Source: Deefgea piscis (lineage in GTDB: Bacteria; Pseudomonadota; Gammaproteobacteria; Burkholderiales; Chitinibacteraceae). From it: a stretch of DNA of 64,000 bases. Position numbers and translations under genes: made by a program. Within the stretch, counting starts at the first letter, position 1, and each line of letters begins with the position of its first letter. Under the pieces are notes generated by a model that saw only the letters and a program-made list of their open reading frames with translations, was not told where the DNA came from and searched no databases. The DNA lies in assembly GCF_019665785.1 (NCBI RefSeq), contig NZ_CP081149.1, positions 2,852,001-2,916,000 on the forward strand, in the 5' to 3' direction. Of this stretch, positions 18,769 through 28,134 are shown piece after piece.

Positions 18769-19743
18769 TTAATCATTTTTTTCTAGCTCGAAATAGAAAA
18801 ACTCACTGGTACCATCATCGTTATCACTGGCGATTGCGCCTTTGATTTCGTCTTCTTCGCTACTAATGATCGCCAAAGATTCCGCTTTGGTAATCACGAC
18901 GCGACCGCCTTGGTCGAGCAAGGGTACTGACGTTGGCGTCAAATTAAGTACCGCACCGTCTTTCAGTTTTTCCAATGGAATGACACCAATGAAGCTACCC
19001 AAAATTTGGCCGTCGTTGTATGAGTCGCCAGTAGCTTCCACTGAGGCGGTGTAAACCAAACTGTTATTTTTCGCCCAGAAATCGCCGCCTGACAGGCCCG
19101 CTTCAAAGTTCGCCACTACCGGCAAAGTCACTTTGAATGTCTCTACTTTGCTGAAGGTTTCTAATTTATTGAACATATATTCAATCAACTCATGCTGCTT
19201 CACAGCAAAAATCAGATTGCCGCCGCCATTGCCACGGTTGAAGATGTACGCTTTGCCATTGCCCAGTGCCAAGCCTTCAATATTGAGTTCAGCAATACCC
19301 GCTGCAGTTTTCAGCTGCGTGTATAAGCTCGTCAGGCTACGCTCATGTTTGCTAATGCGATCGCTAGAGAGCAAAAAGCCCACTTCGCGATTTGATTTGC
19401 TGCCCGAGCCTAGCGTTAAGCTCCAAGTTTGTTTGCCTTGGCGAAATTGCGCTAAGGCTTCAAAGTCAGGTTTTACTTTTTTATTGATCCGACCGGTGAC
19501 TGGGTCAATTGGATACTCCTTAATCAACTGTTTATCAGTGATATAGAAATTCTTATCGAGCTCAAACAGCCATTGAGCATCATCACCCACCGCATAGAAA
19601 AAACCGTTGCGATAATTCAGGCCAGAAGCCGATGGCAGGTCACGATTGATATGAGGCTGACCCAATTCCAGTGTGTAGCTTTCGGCATTGGCGTGTAGGG
19701 CAAAAGTAGCTGCAAGAGTTGCGGCGAGAAGATGTTTAAGCAT
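18769..19743 (-). CDS. Secreted DUF6929-like beta-propeller protein
   Basis: A 324-residue protein with a clear signal peptide (MLKHLLAATLAATFALHANA, cleaved after residue 20), so it is periplasmic or secreted. The body has repeating beta-strand blocks. Conserved-looking segments are LPSASGLNYRNGFFYAVGDD and a late KAESLAII. These resemble DUF6929/esterase-like phytase-fold propellers; the assignment is from memory of the family pattern. No catalytic residues can be named. AAGGA lies upstream of the ATG, and a strong terminator follows, so it is a single-gene unit. Confidence 0.75.
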   Translation of the reverse strand: MLKHLLAATLAATFALHANAESYTLELGQPHINRDLPSASGLNYRNGFFYAVGDDAQWLFELDKNFYITDKQLIKEYPIDPVTGRINKKVKPDFEALAQFRQGKQTWSLTLGSGSKSNREVGFLLSSDRISKHERSLTSLYTQLKTAAGIAELNIEGLALGNGKAYIFNRGNGGGNLIFAVKQHELIEYMFNKLETFSKVETFKVTLPVVANFEAGLSGGDFWAKNNSLVYTASVEATGDSYNDGQILGSFIGVIPLEKLKDGAVLNLTPTSVPLLDQGGRVVITKAESLAIISSEEDEIKGAIASDNDDGTSEFFYFELEKND

Positions 19744-20170
19744 GGTGTCCTTACTCTATTAGACGTAAAAATATAAAATTGGGCAGTTTTATCACCCCAA
19801 ACAATGACGCAAATATTACATTTTTTTTACATAATTGTGTGTATTATTTCCCTTGCTTTCTATAAAATCACACCATTCACTCTTCAATACAACACGGAGA
19901 TTTGATTTAAATTTTTAATCGAAATGGATGGATTACGCCACACCTACAGTATTGATGTATTTGACTTGAGCTCTTATTTTGTAAAACTTAGCGAGCAATA
20001 CCACTGCAAATTTCTATGCCTCGTTATGCAACAGGCTCTCAATTGTTATGTTGGTTTGATGAAGAAAAATAGTTAGATGCCTGAATTAAATTCGCCAACT
20101 AAGCAGCAAGGCAAGATGCTGGGCGAGCTGATCTAGGTCGCACTCGTGATATAAATTAAAGACCTAAATT
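19744..20170. other. Gene-free stretch upstream of the decayed gene
   Basis: AT-rich sequence with no intact gene. Its left end should hold the promoter of the DUF6929-like gene. Short coding-looking fragments broken by stops appear between about 20010 and 20170, such as MPELNSPTKQQGKMLGELI followed by TAG, which suggests decayed coding sequence. Confidence 0.4.
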
Positions 20171-20434
20171 ATGGCGCTGCAATTTAATGGTATTGATCTG
20201 TATACGCAGGCGCCAATCCGCAGCCAAGAGCCAAAACGACATGCGCGGATATTAAATATTGCGGGTGAATGGATGGTTTTGTTTGGTAAGAACACGGCGT
20301 TTACCGACGACGCAAATTGGGTCGTCCTATTGCACAAAGCGCATTGATTCGTGCCACAAACGTTTGCTAATCCGCGTGCGGCGGCAGATTTTCTAGATGC
20401 GCATACCGAACGTTTTGCAAGTGTGCCGTGTTAA
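20171..20434 (+). pseudogene. Decayed small gene interrupted by an in-frame TGA
   Basis: From the ATG at 20171 the frame runs 58 codons to TGA at 20345-20347, then continues open for a further 28 codons to TAA at 20432-20434. Both sides of the TGA read like ordinary protein (NWVVLLHKAH before; FVPQTFANPRAAADFLDAHTER after). A single TGG to TGA change at a Trp would explain this. The intact form would be an 87-residue protein that I do not recognise. A true 58-residue protein or a read-through product is possible but less likely. Confidence 0.5.
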
Positions 20435-20677
20435 AGGCTTTGGGCTCATAGCAAAATAAGATTTCGCGCCACTGCCACCATCAGACTTAGCACTGACGCT
20501 TACGCTATTCATTGATATTTTAACCGCAGCTTATAGCCTTGTCAGGCCGCCGCGAGTGGACGCAATGAAGTGATCTATTGATCTTAAATACCAGCTTGAT
20601 ATCTGACTGCAAAAATTAAATTCAATATTGCAGTTGTAGTAGAACCACGCATTATCTATTTAAACCAAGGAATTATT
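20435..20677. other. Leader of the solute-binding protein gene
   Basis: No gene is seen here. The right end carries the AAGGA ribosome site for the following gene. The rest may be more remnants of the decayed region. Confidence 0.4.
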
Positions 20678-21487
20678 ATGTTCAAAATTGGCACGGCTTT
20701 AGCAGCCGTTCTTGTCTTTCAATTAGCTCAAGCGGCATCACTAGAAACCATTCAAAAAAGTGGCCAAATTGTCATTGGCGTCAAAGACTCTTCGCCGCCA
20801 TTCTCACAACTCGATGTTAAAACCCGCGCACTCAAAGGGTATGACATTGACTTTGCCTTGGGAATTGCCAAGCGCTTGAAAGTGAAGCCTGTGTTTAAAA
20901 CCTTAGAGTCGGACGATCGCATTCCTTGGATTAAGGAAGGTAAAGCGGATATTGTCATCGCTGATTTAGCGCGCAGCGCAGAGCGCGAGAAAGAAGTCGC
21001 GTTTAGTATCGGTTATTTTGTAACTGATACGCGCATTCTGGCCAAAAAAGGGCGCTTTAAATCTGAAAGAGATTTAGCAGGCAGCCAGATTGCGCTGACT
21101 TCGGCATCCAGCTCGGTCAAATTAATGCGCAAGTCCTTCCCAGAGACTAAACTCGCTGAATTTGAAGATAAACCAGAAATGTTAAAGGCGGTATTGGCGG
21201 GGGTTGTCGACGGAATGTTGGGTGACGGGCCAGTGATGACCGCCACATTGGCGCAAATTCCTGCAGCACAGCGTAGTCAATTTGAGGTGAGTGATTTTGC
21301 GTTGGATACGAAAACCTTTGGTGTCGCGATGCCCAAAAGCGAAAAAACGCTACAAACTGCTGTGAATAATGCGCTCGTCGATATGGAGACCTCAGGTGAA
21401 GCTCTGGCGATCTTTAATAACTGGTTTGGCCCACAAAGTAGCCAAGCGATGGGGCGAATATTTAAAATTAGCCCAAGCCGAAATTAA
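20678..21487 (+). CDS. Periplasmic amino-acid-type substrate-binding protein
   Basis: A 269-residue SBP_bac_3-family protein with a signal peptide (residues 1-19, cleaved near AQAA). The ligand-binding pattern GVKDSSPPFSQLD, then LKGYDIDFALGIAKRL and KADIVIADLARSAEREKEVAFS is typical of polar amino acid ABC receptors. The C-terminal lobe ends with LAIFNNWFGP. No permease or ATPase gene is next to it, so it either works with a distant transporter or is an orphan receptor. A strong terminator follows. Confidence 0.88.
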   Translation: MFKIGTALAAVLVFQLAQAASLETIQKSGQIVIGVKDSSPPFSQLDVKTRALKGYDIDFALGIAKRLKVKPVFKTLESDDRIPWIKEGKADIVIADLARSAEREKEVAFSIGYFVTDTRILAKKGRFKSERDLAGSQIALTSASSSVKLMRKSFPETKLAEFEDKPEMLKAVLAGVVDGMLGDGPVMTATLAQIPAAQRSQFEVSDFALDTKTFGVAMPKSEKTLQTAVNNALVDMETSGEALAIFNNWFGPQSSQAMGRIFKISPSRN

Positions 21488-21548
21488 CTCGCACCAATCG
21501 CCTCTTTAATTTAATTTGGCGAAGAAAAACCGGTCCTCAGTGGCTTAG

Positions 21549-21584
21549 TGCCGCTCACTTAAGAGCAAGTGAGCGGCATTTTTT
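21549..21584 (+). terminator. Terminator of the solute-binding protein gene
   Basis: A perfect 12-bp stem TGCCGCTCACTT / AAGTGAGCGGCA is followed by six T. Confidence 0.88.
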
Positions 21585-21707
21585 ATCGCCTTTGCTTGGC
21601 CACACATCATCAAAACAAAATTACATTACTTATCATATTTACAACTTTAATTCACGCTGACTCAAGCTGACAGCTATACTTATGCAAAACATACTACATT
21701 TATAAAA

Positions 21708-23192
21708 ATGAGCGCTCATACAAAAATCATCACCGCTAGCCTATTTTTAGTCAGCTACTTATTTGCTGGTGTGTTATCCATTCAACTCGGGACAATCAAT
21801 CCCGGCAATATGGCTTTAATTTGGCTGGCCGCAGGCATTGGGTTATTTACTGTTTTGCAATTAGGGCGCATTGGTCTTGTCATCGTTTACTTTGGCAGCC
21901 TAGTCATCAATACCCCTTATTTATTTCATGGCCACTGGCAACATCAAATCGGCAGCATTTTAATCAGCGGGTGTATTTTTGCGGCGATTGACACATTGCA
22001 ATCGTATTTAGCTGCACGCGCTTATCAGGCCATAACCCGCCAACACGGCAACGCCATGTGGCGACAACCCATGGTATTACCCAAAATTTGGCTGCGTGTC
22101 AGCTTTATTCCCGTCGCAGTCACCATGCCGTTATTTATCGCATTGCAAATTTCTGCAGGCTTAATTCCGATAAATTTAGATTCTATATTAATTCGCAGCA
22201 TGGTTTTAATGCTAGCAGATTCCTCTGGACTAATTTTATTTGTCCCGCTCTATCCTTATCTAAAATCAGGATCTTTATTTAAAGAACTAGAAAAATCAAT
22301 ATACTTCCTTATCATCACTCCTATCCCAATATTGATTAATTATTTCATCTTAGATCGTACATTGATTTTACTACTACCACTCATGCTATATATTGCAGTG
22401 CGCTTTAAAATGGCGGCAACCAATGTCTCACTATTACTCATTACATTAATGTGCATTGGTCTTACTGCAAAAGGCTATGGATTTATAAATACACAAAACA
22501 TCATTATTTCATTATTACAAATTCAAATATTTGTCTTTTCTATTACCTTAGCTTTACAATATTTAGCGCAAACACAAACACAAATTATGCATAACCAAGC
22601 TTATTTAGAGCACGAGGTGAAATCACGAACAGAAACACTGGCTCAGCTCAACCATGAATTAAGCATTCTTGCCACCACGGACGAGCTAACCCAACTTAGT
22701 AATCGCAGAGAATGGCAATCCAAAGCCCAATCGGCTTTTTTACACGCTTTGCGTTATAAAAAAAACCTGAGCTTTATGATGATCGACGTGGATCACTTTA
22801 AAAAAATTAATGATCAATACGGGCATTTATTTGGCGATCAAATATTAAAACAGATTGCACAATTATGTGTGCTCAATACCCGTGCCACCGATTTAGTCGC
22901 GCGCTGGGGTGGCGAAGAGTTTGTAGTTTTACTACCAGAAACCACGCTTGAGCAGGCTAAAATTGTTGCCGAAAAAATACGCTCTGCGATTGCAAACAGC
23001 ACTTTTTCTTTGACGGACAATCCACAACTGACCGTAACGGTGAGTATCGGCATATCGAGCCTACTGCCGCATGATCAATCATTGGATGATTTACTCTCGC
23101 GCGCCGATAATGCGATGTATTTGGCTAAAGACAAGGGGCGCAATTGTATACAAGCCGATACATGCACCATAATTCACAGCAGTGTGGTCTAA
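21708..23192 (+). CDS. MASE1-type membrane diguanylate cyclase
   Basis: Makes c-di-GMP from two GTP at the inner membrane. The 494-residue protein has about eight hydrophobic segments in residues 1-290, including IWLAAGIGL, which is typical of MASE1 sensor domains. A short coiled coil (about 295-320) leads to a GGDEF domain. The catalytic loop is GGEEF, and RATD five residues before it is an inhibitory I-site, so product feedback is expected. The membrane half is richer in A+T than the neighbouring genes. The signal sensed is unknown. Confidence 0.93.
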   Translation: MSAHTKIITASLFLVSYLFAGVLSIQLGTINPGNMALIWLAAGIGLFTVLQLGRIGLVIVYFGSLVINTPYLFHGHWQHQIGSILISGCIFAAIDTLQSYLAARAYQAITRQHGNAMWRQPMVLPKIWLRVSFIPVAVTMPLFIALQISAGLIPINLDSILIRSMVLMLADSSGLILFVPLYPYLKSGSLFKELEKSIYFLIITPIPILINYFILDRTLILLLPLMLYIAVRFKMAATNVSLLLITLMCIGLTAKGYGFINTQNIIISLLQIQIFVFSITLALQYLAQTQTQIMHNQAYLEHEVKSRTETLAQLNHELSILATTDELTQLSNRREWQSKAQSAFLHALRYKKNLSFMMIDVDHFKKINDQYGHLFGDQILKQIAQLCVLNTRATDLVARWGGEEFVVLLPETTLEQAKIVAEKIRSAIANSTFSLTDNPQLTVTVSIGISSLLPHDQSLDDLLSRADNAMYLAKDKGRNCIQADTCTIIHSSVV

Positions 23193-23255
23193 AATTATAT
23201 TTTGCTGATTGGCCAATTGTAGGCAAAATAGTCGCTTCACTTTAATTTGATTATC

Positions 23256-23549
23256 ATGAGCTCACTCAACAAACCCCGTATCACCATACTCTATTGCACT
23301 CAGTGCAGCTGGTTACTGCGCAGTGCATGGTTGGCCCAAGAATTACTCTCAACTTTTGCTTTTGAATTAGGCGAAGTGGCGTTACAACCGGGTACGGGTG
23401 GCGTATTTTTAATCCATTGTGATGATGTTTTAGTCTGGGATAGAAAAATTGAAAACGGTTTTCCAGAAGCTAAAATTTTAAAGCAAAGGATTAGAGATCT
23501 GATTGCGCCGGACAAAACCTTAGGACATTCGGATAAAACCAACAATTAA
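23256..23549 (+). CDS. SelT/SelW/SelH-family redox protein, Cys form
   Basis: A 97-residue thioredoxin-like protein. The N-terminal CxxC (YCTQCSWLLRSAWLAQELL) and the mid-protein GTGGVFLIHCDD, VWDRK and GFPEAKILKQRIRD segments match Rdx/SelW-like proteins. The redox position that is selenocysteine in animals is Cys here. The open frame begins with TTG at 23247, but ATG 23256 is the better start. The family probably acts in thiol redox reactions; the partner is unknown. Confidence 0.82.
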   Translation: MSSLNKPRITILYCTQCSWLLRSAWLAQELLSTFAFELGEVALQPGTGGVFLIHCDDVLVWDRKIENGFPEAKILKQRIRDLIAPDKTLGHSDKTNN

Positions 23550-23617
23550 ATTCATTTGTATTACATTTCACAGCCAGCTGATTAGGCACAAAGCGCAGGC
23601 TGTGATACCTTTCTGCT

Positions 23618-24094
23618 ATGCACTCAAAACGACTGATTGGCCTTCTATTTCTCTGCAATATGGCGCATGCCGATATCTACAAATATGTAGATAGTAATGG
23701 CAATGTGACATTTACTAATTCACCCATTAAAGGTGCAGTACGCATCATGAGTGAATCGCAACCGGTAAGCAATCCAGTTCGGCGCAATAACGAGAGCATT
23801 AAATCGCCTCGAGTCGCGGTTCCTTCTCCGGTGAATTTCCCTAAAGTGGATGCGGCCACCCAAAAAAGTCGCGATAGTAATCGCAAATTAATTTTAGAAG
23901 AAGAGCTCAGCAGCGAGCGCGAGCTATTGAGCAAGGCTAAAAAGAATTTACAAGATGCCGATGCCAATCGCTCGGCAGCTGAGCAAGCCAATCCTAAAAT
24001 TTATCTCGAGCGCATTGGCCGCCTACGCGAAGCCATTGTGATGCACGAAAAGAACGTCTCCGCACTGCAAGCCGAGCTAACCCGAGTGCGCTAA
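23618..24094 (+). CDS. DUF4124 domain protein, exported
   Basis: A 158-residue protein with a short signal peptide (cleaved near MAHAD). The following DIYKYVDSNGNVTFTNSPI is the DUF4124 signature. The second half (about 95-155) is a charged coiled coil with many E, K, R and A. Such proteins are periplasmic or envelope-attached in beta- and gammaproteobacteria, and no biochemical role is established. The region just after its stop holds the NtrC box for ntrBC. Confidence 0.82.
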   Translation: MHSKRLIGLLFLCNMAHADIYKYVDSNGNVTFTNSPIKGAVRIMSESQPVSNPVRRNNESIKSPRVAVPSPVNFPKVDAATQKSRDSNRKLILEEELSSERELLSKAKKNLQDADANRSAAEQANPKIYLERIGRLREAIVMHEKNVSALQAELTRVR

Positions 24095-24115
24095 TGCGCC
24101 ATAAAAGGCGTAGCA

Positions 24116-24130
24116 GCACCAATATTGTGC
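24116..24130. promoter_or_regulatory. NtrC-binding site upstream of ntrBC
   Basis: The sequence GCACCAATATTGTGC matches the GCAC-N7-GTGC core exactly. It lies 40 bases upstream of the candidate sigma-54 promoter at 24170. Confidence 0.6.
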
Positions 24131-24169
24131 AAAGATGAATCCTTTTAGCCAATGGACACGCTAAAAAGC

Positions 24170-24185
24170 TGGCCTACATTTTGCT
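24170..24185 (+). promoter_or_regulatory. Candidate sigma-54 promoter of ntrBC
   Basis: The sequence TGGCCTACATTTTGCT fits TGGCAC-N5-TTGCW at all positions except the fifth and sixth, and keeps the invariant GG and GC at correct spacing. The NtrC box upstream strengthens the call. Confidence 0.5.
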
Positions 24186-24252
24186 TTAGTTCATCCATCT
24201 CTGCGCGACAATTCGTCTTTTTTAAATCAGCTGGTATCCGATGGAGCCGCAT

Positions 24253-25311
24253 ATGAGCCACCCTACTTTTGCTGGCCTCGATTATCTCGATGCGGCCGTA
24301 TTAGCGGTCGATCAGGACGGTTATATTCGCTACGCTAATCCAGCAGCGAATAGTTTATTTAATGTAAAGCCACACGAGCACCCCTCTTTAATCCATTGTT
24401 TTGGTGAGAATTCACCTTTAGTTTTTGCCGCACAAACGGCATTAGAAAAACGCATCTCAATCACTGAGCACGAATTAGTGGTGTTTGGTATTGAGGGCGA
24501 AATGTATGTCACGCTCGATGTCACGCCGATTGAATCAACCGCGGCAGCGGTATTACTAGAAATACGGCGCATTGATCAACAACGCCGCATTATTAATGAA
24601 GAGCGCTTACAAGCGCAGCAACAAGCCAATCGCGAGTTAATTCGTAATTTAGCGCATGAAATTAAAAATCCACTCGGTGGCATTCGGGGCGCAGCCCAAC
24701 TTTTAGCACATGAATTACCCGACCCGCAGCTTAAAGAATATACCGACGTGATTGTCGATGAAGTCTCTCGCCTGCAAAGCTTGCTCGATCGCCTACTCAC
24801 GCCCCATCGTTTACCGCAGCTCAAAGAGCTCAATATCCATGAGGTGTTAGAGCGTGTACGCAGCCTTGTTTTGGCAGAAACGCCCAATGGCTTGGCGGTA
24901 AAAAGAGATTACGACACCAGTATTCCAACTTTAATTGCCGACAAAGAGCAATTAATTCAATCCGTGCTTAATATTGTGCGCAATGCCATCCAAGCTATGT
25001 CCAATATTGGCGAAGTCATCTTACGTACTCGTATTGCCCGCCAAGTCACACTCAATCGCCAACGCTACCCTTTGGCCTTGCGCATCGACATTAGCGATAA
25101 CGGCCCGGGCATCCCTGAGCATTTAAAAGAAACGCTATTTTATCCGTTGGTTTCTGGCCGCCCCGGTGGCACAGGTATCGGCTTACATTTAGCGCATACC
25201 TATATTGCACAGCATCACGGCGTGATTGAATTTGAAAGCCGAGCGGGACACACCACATTTAGCCTTTTCTTACCCCTTAACGCATGGCAAGACACAGGAA
25301 GCACATCATGA
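24253..25311 (+). CDS. ntrB: Nitrogen regulation sensor kinase NtrB
   Basis: Cytoplasmic histidine kinase/phosphatase that controls NtrC in response to PII. A PAS domain (about residues 1-110) is followed by the HisKA motif LAHEIKNPLGGIRGAA, with phospho-accepting His135. The ATPase domain has the N-box (IVRNAIQAM), the G1 box DNGPGIP and G2 GGTGIGL. GGAG at 24243 sits six bases before the ATG at 24253, so this start is preferred over 24241. The stop overlaps the ntrC start (ATGA), coupling the pair. Confidence 0.96.
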   Translation: MSHPTFAGLDYLDAAVLAVDQDGYIRYANPAANSLFNVKPHEHPSLIHCFGENSPLVFAAQTALEKRISITEHELVVFGIEGEMYVTLDVTPIESTAAAVLLEIRRIDQQRRIINEERLQAQQQANRELIRNLAHEIKNPLGGIRGAAQLLAHELPDPQLKEYTDVIVDEVSRLQSLLDRLLTPHRLPQLKELNIHEVLERVRSLVLAETPNGLAVKRDYDTSIPTLIADKEQLIQSVLNIVRNAIQAMSNIGEVILRTRIARQVTLNRQRYPLALRIDISDNGPGIPEHLKETLFYPLVSGRPGGTGIGLHLAHTYIAQHHGVIEFESRAGHTTFSLFLPLNAWQDTGSTS

Positions 25312-26708
25312 AACCAGTTTGGGTGATTGACGACGATAAATCGATTCGCTGGGTGTTTGAAAAAGCACTCAGTCGCGAGCAAATTACCCATACCACCTTT
25401 GCCTCTGCCACCGAGGCGCTGATTCGATTACAAACCGAGCGTCCACAAGCGGTTGTGTGCGATATCCGCATGCCCGGCGAATCAGGGCTCAGTTTTTTAG
25501 ACATGATGACACGTGAATGGCCAGATATTCCGGTGATTATCATGACTGCACATTCCGATTTAGATAGTGCCGTTTCAGCCTTTCAAGGCGGGGCATTTGA
25601 ATATCTAGCTAAACCGTTTGATGTCGACCAAGCGATTGCGCTGATTCGCCGTGCCATGCAAGAGAGTGAAACGCTCAGCCCAAACCAAGAAACGGGCTCT
25701 GAAGTCCCTGAAATGCTCGGCCAAGCGCCAGCCATGCAAGACGTGTTTCGCGCCATTGGCCGCCTGTCTCATTCGGCGGCTACGGTGATGATTACCGGTG
25801 AATCTGGCAGTGGTAAAGAACTAGTTGCCCGCGCGCTACATCGACATAGCCCGCGCGCCAGCAAAACATTCGTCGCCATCAATAGCGCGGCCATCCCTAA
25901 AGATCTATTAGAATCTGAATTATTCGGTCACGAGCGTGGCGCTTTTACTGGGGCCGACGCCAAAAGAATTGGCCGCTTTGAACAAGCCGAAGGCGGCACG
26001 CTATTTCTTGATGAAATTGGTGACATGCCCTTTGATTTACAAACTCGTTTATTACGGGTGCTTTCGGATGGTTTTTTCTATCGCGTTGGTGGTCATCAAC
26101 CGATTAAGGCCAATGTGCGGGTCATTGCTGCCACGCATCAAGATCTTGAAGATCGGGTCAAAGAAAAACTATTTCGTGAAGACCTTTATCACCGCCTGAA
26201 TGTCATTCGCTTGCGCTTACCAGCACTGCGCGAACGTAAGCAAGACATTCCGCTACTGGCAAAGCACTTTCTGGCGCAGTCGGCGCAAAACCTCGGCGTT
26301 GAAATCAAACGCTTAAGCGAAGCCGCAATGCAGCAGCTCACTCAATATCATTTTCCGGGCAATGTGCGTCAGCTCGAAAACATCTGCCATTGGATTAGCG
26401 TGATGGCACCGGGGCAATGCGTTGAAAGCAATGATCTACCGCCAGAATTGCGTGCTACCCCACAAGTGACGAATCAACTCGTTGGCGACTGGCAGTCGTC
26501 CTTAGCAGCCGAAGTGCAACACCGCTTGCAACGCGGTGACAGCCGAATTTTAGACAGTATGATGCAGGATTTTGAGCGCACCGTGATTGAGCAAGCCTTA
26601 GCTCAAACTGGGGGTAAACGAATAGAAGCTTCAGAATTACTTGGCTGGGGACGCAATACCCTAACCAGAAAAATCCAAGAGCTCGGTATCGATGAGCATA
26701 GCGCCTAA
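25308..26708 (+). CDS. ntrC: Nitrogen regulation response regulator NtrC
   Basis: Sigma-54 enhancer-binding activator of nitrogen genes. The 466-residue protein has a receiver domain with phospho-acceptor Asp52 ([10 protein letters not shown]), an AAA+ domain with Walker A GESGSGKE from residue 164 and the sigma-54 contact loop GAFTGA near 211, and a Fis-type helix-turn-helix at the C-terminus ([20 protein letters not shown]). ATG 25308 has CAGGAAG upstream and overlaps the ntrB stop; the open frame begins 24 bases earlier. Predicted targets in this window are the boxes before glnA and before ntrB. Confidence 0.97.
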   Translation: MKPVWVIDDDKSIRWVFEKALSREQITHTTFASATEALIRLQTERPQAVVCDIRMPGESGLSFLDMMTREWPDIPVIIMTAHSDLDSAVSAFQGGAFEYLAKPFDVDQAIALIRRAMQESETLSPNQETGSEVPEMLGQAPAMQDVFRAIGRLSHSAATVMITGESGSGKELVARALHRHSPRASKTFVAINSAAIPKDLLESELFGHERGAFTGADAKRIGRFEQAEGGTLFLDEIGDMPFDLQTRLLRVLSDGFFYRVGGHQPIKANVRVIAATHQDLEDRVKEKLFREDLYHRLNVIRLRLPALRERKQDIPLLAKHFLAQSAQNLGVEIKRLSEAAMQQLTQYHFPGNVRQLENICHWISVMAPGQCVESNDLPPELRATPQVTNQLVGDWQSSLAAEVQHRLQRGDSRILDSMMQDFERTVIEQALAQTGGKRIEASELLGWGRNTLTRKIQELGIDEHSA

Positions 26709-26774
26709 TTCCAGCGCGGCCCAAAGCCCACACACGCCAATGGGTTAGGCCGCTGGCACTAAAATGATGTGCAA

Positions 26775-26808
26775 TAAAAAAGCCCGAGGACGACTCCTCG
26801 GGCTTTTT
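26775..26808. terminator. Bidirectional terminator between ntrC and the STAS gene
   Basis: The stem AAAAAGCCCGAGGA / TCCTCGGGCTTTTT has A and T runs on both sides. It serves convergent genes. Confidence 0.9.
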
Positions 26809-26831
26809 GCATCATGGCGGTATTGAATGGC

Positions 26832-27131
26832 TTAACGAATTTCGAAAATTTTGCCAAAGTTCGCAATATCGAGTACTGACTTCACGGTGCCTTTACAATT
26901 AACCAACGTAATTTTTTTGCCTGCAGCACGCTCATTTAATAGCAACAACATCCCTAAGGCAGCTGAATCCATATAATCCACTGCCGAAAAATCAATCTCG
27001 ATATCAGAGAGGCCAGGATGCTGTAAAGCCGAGGTCGTTGCGTGTTTAAACTCACGATGAAATTCAAACGTAAAATTGCCATTCAAAGCTAAGATGGCGC
27101 GGTTATTATCAAAGCGTACATTCACTTGCAT
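26832..27131 (-). CDS. STAS-domain anti-anti-sigma-factor-like protein
   Basis: A single STAS domain of 99 residues. The conserved Ser of DYMDSAALGML (Ser56) is the usual phosphorylation site in SpoIIAA-type antagonists, where an anti-sigma-type kinase phosphorylates it. No such kinase or PP2C gene is adjacent; the PP2C at 13195-14022 is of another type. It is probably part of a partner-switching circuit controlling a regulator or c-di-GMP/flagellar output; the target is unknown. Confidence 0.85.
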   Translation of the reverse strand: MQVNVRFDNNRAILALNGNFTFEFHREFKHATTSALQHPGLSDIEIDFSAVDYMDSAALGMLLLLNERAAGKKITLVNCKGTVKSVLDIANFGKIFEIR

Positions 27132-27234
27132 AGACCTACTCCAAAAACGTTGATGACTGTATGTACAATATAGTCTAGCCAGAGAGAAGACTTATGCAAA
27201 GCTTGCAATTAAAAAAAGCCCGCCAATCTACACA

Positions 27235-28011
27235 TTATTTTTCAACGAATGCGCGCTCAATCACATAATCACCCGGCTCACCGATGCGTTTAGACACTTT
27301 AAAGCCCAATGAGTCGAGTAGATTACAAGTGTCTTCTAGCATCGCAGGGCTACCGCACAGCATTGCGCGATCGGTTTCTGGATTCAGTGGTGGCAACCCG
27401 ATATCTGCAAATAATTTACCCGAAGTAATTAAATCAGTCAGACGGCCTTGATTACGGAATGGCTCACGCGTCACAGTTGGGTAATAAATTAATTTATTGC
27501 GAACTTCTTCACCAAAAAATTCATTATTTGGCAATTCATGCTCAATATAATCCGCATAAGCTAATTCGCTCACCGTGCGAACACCATGAATCAAAATAAT
27601 TTTATCGAATTTTTCATACGCTTCAGGATCTTTAATCAAGCTCATGAAAGGCGCTAAGCCGGTACCGGTACTGAGGTAATACAAATGTTTACCCGGTTTT
27701 AAATCAGACAATACCAATGTGCCGGTGGGTTTACGGCTCACCAATAATTTATCGCCTTCTTTTAAATGCTGCAGACGCGAAGTCAGCGGGCCATTTTGCA
27801 CTTTAATACTGAAAAATTCGAGCTCTTCTTCGTAATTGGCACTGGCAATTGAATAAGCACGCATTAATGGCTTACCATCCACTTCCAAACCAATCATAAC
27901 AAACTGGCCATTTTCAAAACGCAGCGATTCATCACGCGTCGTGGTAAAGCTAAATAAAGTATCATTCCAGTGACGAACACTCAGCACTGTTTCATGGGCA
28001 AACTTAGACAT
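27235..28011 (-). CDS. fpr: Ferredoxin/flavodoxin-NADP+ reductase
   Basis: A 258-residue FAD enzyme, the common bacterial Fpr length. The FAD-binding RAYSIAS motif is near residue 50, and the NADP-binding STGTGLAPFMSLI follows. The C-terminus ends with a short tail after an aromatic-poor VIERAFVEK. It moves electrons between NADPH and ferredoxin or flavodoxin in the cytoplasm, often under oxidative stress. It is a single gene, about 120 bases from etfA upstream on the same strand. Confidence 0.93.
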   Translation of the reverse strand: MSKFAHETVLSVRHWNDTLFSFTTTRDESLRFENGQFVMIGLEVDGKPLMRAYSIASANYEEELEFFSIKVQNGPLTSRLQHLKEGDKLLVSRKPTGTLVLSDLKPGKHLYYLSTGTGLAPFMSLIKDPEAYEKFDKIILIHGVRTVSELAYADYIEHELPNNEFFGEEVRNKLIYYPTVTREPFRNQGRLTDLITSGKLFADIGLPPLNPETDRAMLCGSPAMLEDTCNLLDSLGFKVSKRIGEPGDYVIERAFVEK

Positions 28012-28134
28012 TTAACTTCCTTCAAAAACAATCACCACAAAGGCACACCGACACAAAAAAAAGCAGCGACGTCCTAAAAAATTGGACCGCTTTATGCTCT
28101 ATTTATCTTTGTGCCTTTGCGTTGGTTCAAATTA

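Noticed and set aside
20171..20434. TGA at 20345 as a selenocysteine codon
   Set aside because: No SECIS-like hairpin is evident right after the TGA, and no redox motif surrounds it; loss of a Trp codon is simpler.
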